This document shows, one piece after another, positions 56,475 through 64,000 of a stretch of 64,000 bases of DNA. This stretch comes from Mesotaenium endlicherianum (taxonomy: Eukaryota; Streptophyta; Zygnematophyceae; Zygnematales; Mesotaeniaceae), in assembly GCA_009602735.1 (NCBI GenBank), contig WELA01007798.1, positions 312,089 to 376,088 on the forward strand. Reading direction: 5' to 3'. Positions within the stretch are counted from its first letter, which is position 1. Each line of letters starts with the position of its first letter. The position numbers and the translations under genes are program-made. The notes below the pieces were generated by a model. The model had not been told where the DNA came from and ran no database searches. It was given only the letters and a program-made list of their open reading frames with translations.

Positions 56475-56919
56475 ATGTGTGTGAGTTGATGCGTTAAGTA
56501 AACCTGCAAATAGTCAAAGTGGGTGGACTGTCGATATGATAAGCACAGGGCTCTGTCGACGAGGTAACACGTGTAGGCTTGTTAGGGATAGAGTGTGATC
56601 AGGATTGTGGATGTGATAGTGTCAGGTGAGCAGTCGCCAAGTGAATAAAGGCAATGTGGGAGACATTGTACGGTGAACTCTTAAGTGTAAGAAAGAAGAA
56701 GAGTCTCCGAGGAAGTGTGTGTGCAAAATCTATGCTAAGTGCTTGATCTGCTTCGAGTCTCTGTGGCCTTGTCAGTGTGACTAAAGGAAGCTGTCAATGT
56801 GACCAGCTAAGTCTATGTGACTTGAAGAGAGAAGAACCTGTCTGTGTGACCAGCTGAGAGAAAGTGCAGTAAGAAGAAGAGATGGATGAAGAGGATTTAC
56901 AACATGGTATCGGAGCAGG

Positions 56920-57780
56920 CAATTCGAGGATGCCAGACTTTGATGGGAAAAGTATAGAGAACTTTGTGTGGTCAATGAAATGCATGGCGCAGTTAGCACG
57001 GTACGAGTTCAAGGACATTGTTCTCGGGATAGATACACTGCCTGAAGAGTTGGTTGCAGGAGCATCACTAGCAGATGTGATGACCGGAGGGAAGGAGCGT
57101 GCAAAGTGGAAGAGAAAAGAGGCACATGCTTTCTCCCTTCTCATCAGGAGCTTGGGGACGGGGCCTCTGTTGAGAGAGTGCAGACTGACAACCAATATAG
57201 AAGTGTGGGATGCATTGAAGACATTTCATCAGTCAGTCAGCACAGCCAGCAAGCAGATCTACAAGAGGCAGTCCAATCAGTTTGCAATGGAAGATGAAGA
57301 AGGCATATAGGGGTACTTCTCCCGCATGCTAAAGCTAAGTCAAGAAATGCAATCTATTGAAGCTGAGGTAGCAAAGGCAGACCAAGTGATCCAACTGTTA
57401 ATGGAACTGAGGCCTTAGTTAAATATGACGAAGGAGGTGCTGCTGAATATGGATGCAAATGCCATGATACTGAGAGTGGAGGAGACCAGACTGCTGAACA
57501 GTGAGAAGGAGATGGAGATGGCGAAAGTCAAGAGGCAGCAGTAGCAGATTTGGCTCTTCAAATGGAGGAGATGAACTTGGCCAGCACAAGTCGAGGAGGA
57601 GGATGGTCATCCAGCAGAGGTGGCCATCAAGGAGGAAGAGGCAGGGGAGGAGTGAGGGCATGCTATCGCTGTGAAAAGCTTGGGCATCTGGCATCGAGCT
57701 ACACAGACTTTGTCTGTTATAGGTGCAACGAGAAGGGCCACATTGCCAGGAATTGCCCACAGAGGAAGAGTGAAGGTATG
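56920..57780 (+). pseudogene. Element J gag with CCHC knuckles (fossil)
   Basis: Copia-type gag (UBN2-like): NSRMPDFDGKSIENFVWSMK, AHAFSLLIRSLGTGPLLREC, EVWDALKTFHQSVSTASKQI, then GYFSRMLKLSQEMQ. Zinc knuckles CYRCEKLGHLASSY and CYRCNEKGHIARNC (57661-57762). The track of open reading upstream of 56920 overlaps the primer site, so the true start is probably downstream of it. Confidence 0.82.
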
Positions 57781-59062
57781 TCCTCCCGTGCCCATGGAGA
57801 GAATGCACATGCTGTCACTGTTGAGGAAGCGTACACATGTGCAAGAGAGGAAGACAAGAACAGGTCGTATATAAACTCAGGAGCATCCAGGCACTGCACA
57901 TCTCGGAGAGATGTCCTATATGACTACAAGCCGTGTGAACTTGTTCCAATCAAAGTGGGAGATAGAAACTTGCTGCAAGGGATTGGCACAGGAAAGGTAG
58001 TTGTGCATTCGGAAATTGGGAGGAAGCGGTGGAAGTTCCCAGTGCCGGATGTTTTGCAGAATGCTGGCGTATTGAAAAATTTGTTCTCTGTACCCAACAC
58101 CACTACATTGGGAAACAAGGTGGTTTTTGAAGACTTAGCCTGCTCGGTTCTTACTGAAAAGGGCGAAATTGTCTTCAAAGCACAGAAGGGAGCGGTCAAG
58201 GGAAGTGTGTTTAAGCTGCAATGTCAAGCTAAGCTGGTGTGTGGACTGCAGGTCATGGAGGCCAAAGCGGTTGACTCAGCAGGAATGGCCAAGGTTGAAG
58301 AGAAGAAGATTCTAGACATCAACCTGTGGAGGAGAAGTGAAGAGGGCCACAGAGCCCTTGGAGTTGGTCCATTCGGATGCGTGGGGGCCTGCTAGCACAG
58401 CAACCAGGAAGACAGGGAATAAGATGTTCATCACCTTCACTGATGACTATTCCCGCAAGGCAGAGGTGTACTTTATGAAGCACAAGGACCAGGCATGTGA
58501 GAAGTTCTTGGAGTACTAGGCAGTGGTGAAGAACCAGAGTAAGAGGAAGATCAAGACTCTGAGGACAGACAATGGAGGAGAGTATGTGAATGGGTACTTC
58601 TCACTGTACTTGAAGGAGGAAGAATCAGGCACCAACATACAGTAGCCTACTCACACTAGCAGAATGGGGTGGCAGAGAGGAAGAACAGGACGCTGATTGA
58701 GTCGGCAAGGGCTATGCTGTTTGCTGCAGACATGCACGTGAGTCTGTAGGCTGAGGTTGTAAAGACAGCAGCATATGTCAGTGCGAGGTTGCCATCCTCA
58801 TCATTGGGAGGGAAGATTCCTGAAGAAGTGTGGAGTGGGAAGAGTTTGTTTGTGCAGGACCTCAGAGTATGTGGTTCAAAGGTGTGGGCCCACAGCCCTG
58901 TAGAGAAGAGGCATAAGACGCAGCCCAGGTTGGAGAGATGTGTGTTTGTGGCGTATGTCGATGAGAGGAAGGGGTGCAGGGTCCTAAATGTCTGGATTGG
59001 TGAAGTGGTTGGGAGCGGGGACGTTGTCTTCAATGAGAGGGTGATGGAACCTGTGAACTCCA
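57780..59062 (+). pseudogene. Element J protease and integrase (fossil)
   Basis: Protease remnant around SYINSGASRHCTSRRDVLY (57868-57924). Integrase core with ELVHSDAWGPASTATRKTGN (58361-58420), FITFTDDYSRKAEVYFMK, TLRTDNGGEYVNGYFS (58558-58606) and VWAHSPVEKRHKTQP, typical of copia. Fossil. Confidence 0.82.
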
Positions 59063-59099
59063 ATTAATGTAAGGGGTATGTTCCAAAATATCTAGAAGA

Positions 59100-60425
59100 G
59101 GAGGTAGCAGTGCAGCCTGGACTGGCTGCATTGCCAGAGGGACTGCAGCCTGGATTGGCTGCATCTCCAAAGGAGCTCAGGTACAGCCTGACGTGAAGGA
59201 GCAAGCTGCAGGAGGACAAGCAGAAGTGATGTGGGGTGTTGAGCAAGAGGGAGCTGCCTCTGACTTTGACAATGAAGTGGAGTTTGTCGCAGAGAGACCT
59301 TCAAGTGCAACCAGAAGGAAATCAAGGAGGAGAGCAGGCAAGGAGCCTGCTAACGCAAAGGGAGCCAAAAATAGCTCCAGGTTAGCACCTGGTGCAGAGG
59401 TCTCAACCTGTGGAGAGGGTCATGCAGCAAGAAGAAGCTCCACCAGAATGAGTGTGATGCCTGTGATGTTTGGGGTGGACGAGTATGTGAATCTCGTTGA
59501 GGAGCTGGCAGAAGATGAAGTGGAGTGTGCGGTTGCCGACATGGTTGATGACACCGAGCCAAAGACCTATGAGGCAGCCATGAAGACAAATGCAGCAAAG
59601 CAATGGAGGAAAGCCTCAGCTGAGGAAATAAAGTCGTTGGAGAAGAATCACACCTAGGACCTGGAGGACCTGCCACTTGGCAAAAAGGTTGTTGGAGGTC
59701 GGTGGATCTACAGGAAGAGGAGAATGGCTGATGGATCTGAGGACAGATACAAGGCAAGATATGTGGCAAAGGGGTACTCACAGACAGAAGGAGAAGATTA
59801 TCATGAGACGTTTGCCCCTGTTGGCAAGATTGCCACTGTAAGGTGGTGGCCCAGATTGCAGCTGTGGACAATGTGGAGATGCACCAGATGGATGTGAAGA
59901 CCGCATTCCTGAATGGGGACTTGGAGGAAGAAGTTTACATGGAGCAGCCTGAAGGATTTGTTGATGCTAGGTTCCCCAAGAAGGTTTGCAAGCTGAGGAA
60001 GTCTCCATACGGCTTGAAGCAGAGTCCCAAGATGTGGAAACAGAAGATTGACTCCTTCCTATTGGAGCAAGGATTTGTGAGGTCAAATGCAGACAGCAGC
60101 CTCTATGTGAAAGGCGTTGGAGAGGACAGAGTGATGCTGGTGGGGAAGAAGATGGAGAAGGTACAGGAGGTGAAGAATGTACTGAGCAGCACATATGATA
60201 TGAAGGCTCTTGGAAAGGTGGAGTTTGTGCTTGGCATACAGGTGAAGAGAGACAAGGCTAGGAGAGTCATCATGCTTTGGCAACCAGCTTACCTATAGAC
60301 AATCCTGGAAAGGTTTGATACGCAGACGTGCAAGTTTGTGAGAGTGCCTCTTGATCCTAAGCATAGGTTGAGTGGAAGCATGTGTGCCAAGGGTGAGAGA
60401 GAGTGGGAGATGATCCTAGTCATGA
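59100..60425 (+). pseudogene. Element J linker and reverse transcriptase (fossil)
   Basis: Acidic/basic linker (59190-59640), then [82 protein letters not shown] and [20 protein letters not shown] (59570-60075), all copia RT segments. The final part, VPLDPKHRLSGSMCAKGERE, stops at the edge of element K. Confidence 0.85.
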
Positions 60426-60905
60426 AATACATTTTTGTCTTTTACGTAAAACGTAGACGTACACGCGTATTACTTCGCAAGTGCACGTGTTACGACCTGA
60501 ATGCGTGTGTCGGTGCAAAAACCGACATATCATTGGTCGCGCGTGTGCGTAGTAAGAAACTTGTGGCCTCTGACAGACTAACCGAACAAATAACGGAAAC
60601 GAGGCCAGTCATCGCAAATTACGCGGGAAGTGGCTGACGGGGTAATATTGCAATTCCAACTACTACAGCTGTCAACATCTCTTATCCCTCCACGACCATG
60701 GACGTCGATAAACTTTCACGCTAACGCACAAGATCTACACACCATAGCCCACCAATTTGTTCACGAGGCAGTGGTCACCATCTTCAGCTTGTGTGCAACT
60801 TTTATGCTTCGCTGCTATATGTTTTTCTCTTCAGACTTCCAGCCTTCATTCTTGCTAATGCCGCTGAACTTCTTATAATCGTTTGTAGTTAGGGTATCGT
60901 GGAAC

Positions 60906-62691
60906 ATGGGCAATCGTGGAGACTCGCTCCTCATGGACTCTCAAGACGATGATAAGCTACCAGTGGAGGTGGAGGAGGGCTCAAGTGCGAGAGATGCCAG
61001 CGTTTCTCAAAAGAAACGTTAGTGGAACCAACATTACTATTGCTCTTGCCCCTGATTGTATGTTTGTATGTTGTGGGGCTTTGTTCCATGCTCAGAGCGA
61101 TGTTCTCATGGGGCTACTTGCTGGCATTTTTGATGGTAGTGTTTGTGGTTCATACTGCCTGCTGTGTGCATTTCATTGTGCTTCTGCTGCTGGGTATTCA
61201 CCTGATGATTTTGTAGTGTAAGTTTTGTGTTACCTTGCTTTAGTTGTCTGTTGCCGGCCTTTTCTTGTGTGATCATTCGTGTTTGGGGCTTGCCACAATA
61301 TGTCTTATATGCTTCATATAGTTCCCTGTTGAAAGTATGCTCCTTTGAAAGTATTCTTATTGATTGCTGGCTCCTGCTGTTTCATTACATGTGTGCTCCT
61401 TTATGTTTGCTGGTTGTTGTTTTCAGTCCTTCCTGTTTGCTGCTAACCTGCTTCCTGTCTATGCCAATTTGCTAGTACTTTTGTGGTTGCTAGCTGCTGC
61501 TGCTGATTGCTTCTCTTTTGTGTTTTTGCTTTGTTATATTATTTTGTCTGCTTTCCAGCTAGCAGTCAATTTTTTGTCATTATTGTAACCTGCTAGCCAG
61601 CTTCCTCTTTGTGGTCTTCTGCAAGTAATTTTATTGATTGCTGGCTGCTGCTGTTGCATTTCTTTTGTAGTCCATTCTGTTTGCTACTTGCAATTTTTTG
61701 TCTTTTGCTATTTGCTGCTAATGTGGTTCCTTGTTAAGCTACTTTGCAAGTAGTTTATTGGCTGCTCGTCGAATACGGTGATTGCACTTCTTTTGTGCTT
61801 GTGCTGTTTGCTTATGTGTCAGGGAAACAATCTACATTTGGATCCTAGTCTAGTGGGGAACTCTCTGAGTGGCAGCATGTTACAGTGACTCTAAGGGTTC
61901 CAAGCTTGGCAAGGTGAGATGCAAGTTTTGTGACATGGAGACGTCGAGAGCGTGTACTAGAATTCGCCTCCACTTGGCTCAAATCAGGAGGGGGGACATA
62001 GCTATATGCCCTAAGGAGGATCTGGATGTCGCTGAGCATTATGCGGCTGTTGTGCACAAAGATGATTTGGAGAAGATTTTGAAGCACAAGAATGCAGATG
62101 AGTTGTGCCTCATTAGGGAATTGCGTCTTAAAACTGCCATGGCTGATGTCATAGCTGATAAGCATTGCATTACTTCAGGTCCATTGAGTCAAGGTGGGAG
62201 TCAGACTACTTCGGAGGATGCTTTTAATATCAGCCATAGAGAATTTGCACATCAGGCCATAGCTAGGTTTATTTCTGACAATGCATTGGCGTTCAATGTT
62301 GCCTAGAGCTTAACTTATTCAGAAGTTTTTTGAGCTGTGGTGAAGGCTGGTCCTGGGTACAAACCTCCTAAGGTTGACCGCTTGAGAACTGTTATGCTGG
62401 ACAAAGAAGCTGCTGTTACAGATCAACAAGTGTCGCAATTCATCGAGAGGGCTGGAGTTAACAAGTTCACAATCACGTCAGATGGGTGGACCGACCACAC
62501 AAAGAGACCCCTCATCAACTTTATGGCTGCTTCTGCTGAGGGCGACGTCTTCCTGAAGGCCGTCAACACTGAGAATATGACTGAGAGTGCTGCTTACCTT
62601 GCTGCCTTGTTTCGTGAGGTGATTGACCAACTTGGCGCAGACAACATCTTACAGATTTGCACTGATTCAGCAGTTGTCTGCAAAGATGCAG
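60906..62691 (+). pseudogene. hAT transposase (BED finger, DUF659), broken and truncated
   Basis: Proposed exon 1 60906-61017 (MGNRGDSLLMDSQDDDKLPV...SQKK plus one base), intron 61018-61822 (GTTAGT...TCAG, 805 bp), exon 2 61823-62691, then a donor GTACAG at 62692. Splicing keeps frame: codon 38 becomes CGG and leads to ELSEWQHVTVT, the usual lead-in to the BED finger. The finger reads CKFCDMETSRACTRIRLHLA (about 61920-61980). The DUF659 segment has GPGYKPPKVDRLRTVML, FTITSDGWTDHTKRPLINFM and GADNILQICTDSAVVCKDAG (62349-62691), the catalytic-core start. Damage: in-frame stops at 61846, 62304 and 62331, and a frame change near 61890 between VTVT and KGSKLGK. It would cut and paste hAT elements; this copy cannot. 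Confidence 0.82.
61018..61822 (+). other. Intron of element K transposase
   Basis: Begins GTTAGT and ends TGTGTCAG, T-rich throughout, with loosely repeated TTGATTGCTGGCTCCTGCTG-like strings. Joining the flanking exons keeps the reading frame. No domain is read from its open frames. Confidence 0.65.
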
Positions 62692-62922
62692 GTACAGTAG
62701 TTCCTACATATGATTTATCTGTGCATGTAAATTGTGAAGGCTATATGGTTGCTTAATGAATTAGTATGCTAATTCCTGTGTACTACTCTATTTCTCTGCT
62801 TTTTTTGGTTGCTTTTGTGACTGATGTTTAAGACACTGCTGGCTGCCGCGATGTTTTATTTTCTATGCTTCAGTGGTTGCTGTTGGGGGCAGTCATGTGT
62901 GGTTGCTCTGCTTCTCTGTTCA

Positions 62923-63425
62923 TGTAGTAAAATAGATAGATGAAGTACTTAGTGAAATATAATTATTTATCTATTCAAGACAAGGATCTTTGAACACAAG
63001 TGGTAGCTTCTTGAAAGAGAGATGGCTTCTTGGAAGGTAATATATTTCTGGATTTTGGCAAGTACAAGAGTGATTCTGGAATGTCTTTCTATTTTCTAGC
63101 TCTTGTTTATATACTTGCTACATAAGTAATTTCTAGGAAGGTGTATGTTGATGTGTTGGCACCCAACACATCCCAAAACTTGCCACCTCTTTCTAGAATA
63201 ATGTACACATGTCCTTTTGACCTAAAAATGGCACATCTGACTTTTGCCACATGGAGTTCTTCTAGGTCTTTCCTCTAACTTCGAAAATGCCTTGGAAGGT
63301 TCAAAGGACATGAACCAAGTTACTAGAGTACCTATTCACACTTGACTCCACACCATACTACTTCAAATATATTTGAAAACACTAAAATATATGCAAACTA
63401 ATGTATAATAACTCAAATCACTACA
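62923..63425 (-). repeat. Family-B LTR, first of a head-to-tail pair
   Basis: Plus-strand reading TGTAGTAAAATAG...ACTCAAATCACTACA. It interrupts the second intron region of element K. 5' flank is GTTCA. Confidence 0.88.
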
Positions 63426-63928
63426 TGTAGTGAAACAGATAGATAAAGTACTTAGTAAAACAGAATACTTTATCTATTCAAGACAAGGATCTTTGAACAC
63501 AAGTGGTAGCTTCTTGAAAGAGAGATGGCTTCTTGAAAGTTAATATATTTCTGGATTTTGGCAAGTACAAGAGTGATTCTGGAATGTCTTTCTATTTTCT
63601 AGCTCTTGTTTATATACTTGCTACATAAGTAGTTTCGAGGAAGGTGTATGTTGATGTGTTGGCACCCAACACATCCCAGAACTTGCCACCTCTTTCTAGA
63701 ATAATGTACACATGTCCTTTTGACCTAAAAATGGCACATCTGACTTTTGCCACGTGGAGTTTTTCTAGGTCTTTCCTCTAACTTCGAAAATGCCTTAGAA
63801 GGTTCAAAGGACATGAACAAAGTCACTAGAGTACCTATTCACACTTGAATCCACACAATACTACTCCAAATATATTTGAAAACATTGAAATATATGCATA
63901 CTAATATATAATAACTCAAATCACTACA
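63426..63928 (-). repeat. Family-B LTR, second of the pair; 3' LTR of element L
   Basis: Plus-strand reading TGTAGTGAAACAG...AAATCACTACA. It abuts the first LTR with no bases between (CACTACA|TGTAGTG). The DNA after it matches the B 3' untranslated region, so on the minus strand this is the 3' LTR of an element running off the right edge. Confidence 0.88.
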
Positions 63929-64000
63929 CCATCCCCCCGCCAAAAATAGCGACGTCTCGGCGCGTCAAGTCAGCTCTTACACATGTGGAGCAGACTAGTC
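63929..64000 (-). mobile_element. Element L: start of a family-B Ty3 element leaving the window
   Basis: CCATCCCCCCGCC is in the element's direction a polypurine tract, followed by GCGACGTCTCGGCGCGTCAA and CACATGTGGAGCAGACTAGT, the same as 32480-32573 in element B. Only about 70 bases of the body are seen. Confidence 0.85.

Larger units (their letters stand above)
56480..60425 (+). mobile_element. Element J: broken Ty1/copia element
   Basis: A primer site TGGTATCGGAGC (56905-56916) preceded by TTTACAACA suggests a 5' LTR ending at 56904; its start is not defined and may be near 56480. Order of parts is gag, CCHC knuckles, protease, integrase, RT, with integrase before RT, the copia hallmark. 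It ends abruptly inside the RT/RNase H linker at about 60420 where hAT element K begins. No 3' LTR. About eight or more breaks. Confidence 0.83.
60422..62922 (+). mobile_element. Element K: hAT DNA transposon, 5' part with transposase gene
   Basis: Starts close to 60422 (ATGAAATACATTTTTG, edge inferred from where element J stops) and is cut on the right by a family-B LTR at 62923, so neither terminal repeat nor target duplication can be confirmed. It carries the first two exons of a hAT transposase. The C-terminal dimerisation (hATC) part is missing from the window. The left edge shares an 18-of-19 match with the short insertion in element G. Confidence 0.7.

Noticed and set aside
1-64000. 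CRISPR arrays, rRNA or bacterial-style operons
   Set aside because: No regularly spaced short repeats, no rRNA-like sequence, and every recognisable coding part belongs to a eukaryotic transposable element.

Overview
The window looks like repeat-rich nuclear DNA from a large eukaryotic genome of the green-plant lineage. It is almost wholly built from LTR retrotransposons (Ty3/gypsy chromoviruses, one Ty1/copia) and hAT DNA transposons. Most LTR families use a primer site resembling the initiator-Met tRNA (TGGTATCRGAGC), as is common in plants. A retrotransposon carrying a cytosine-5 DNA methyltransferase is a trait I recall being reported for charophyte algae and dinoflagellates, so a charophyte is a reasonable guess, but this is inference. 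I found no convincing host gene, tRNA, rRNA or CRISPR array.

Layout. Positions 1-2313 are mostly unassignable DNA with one worn Ty3 fragment. From 2314 to about 48774 lies one old Ty3 element (family A, plus strand), repeatedly interrupted. A 3951-bp hAT-type element (4222-8172, 8-bp duplication CTCCAATG) sits in its gag. A second Ty3 element, G (10439-31147, duplication ACAGC), sits in its integrase and is itself split by element H (14435-27391, duplication ATGT). A third Ty3 element, B (31985-46626, minus strand, near-matching duplication CTAGG/CTGGG), sits at the end of its pol and is split by element C (34842-42845, minus strand, duplication AAACT), a young relative of family A. Nesting is three deep in both places, and LTR divergence judged by eye agrees with the order: C is nearly identical, B close, H clearly diverged, G most diverged.

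Right of 48775 the elements lie side by side: D (a family-B relative, plus), E (LTR plus gag remnant), a solo family-A LTR with a 5-bp duplication (55756-56474), a broken Ty1/copia element J, a broken hAT transposase gene K with a readable exon-intron layout, and two head-to-tail family-B LTRs, the second opening an element L that leaves the window.

The most notable item is element H. It is GC-rich and carries, in order, gag, a long low-complexity spacer, protease, a cytosine-5 DNA methyltransferase-like region, reverse transcriptase, RNase H, DDE integrase and a PHD-like finger. Its terminal repeats have a split arrangement (left repeat, body, then the other part of the repeat followed by a full repeat) that recalls PAT/Ngaro-type elements, although the pol is of Ty3 type. 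Second in interest is a large extra ORF downstream of pol in family A, present both in the young copy C and in the older copy A. Four single-N positions are each flanked by short or long duplicated sequence and look like unresolved contig joins.
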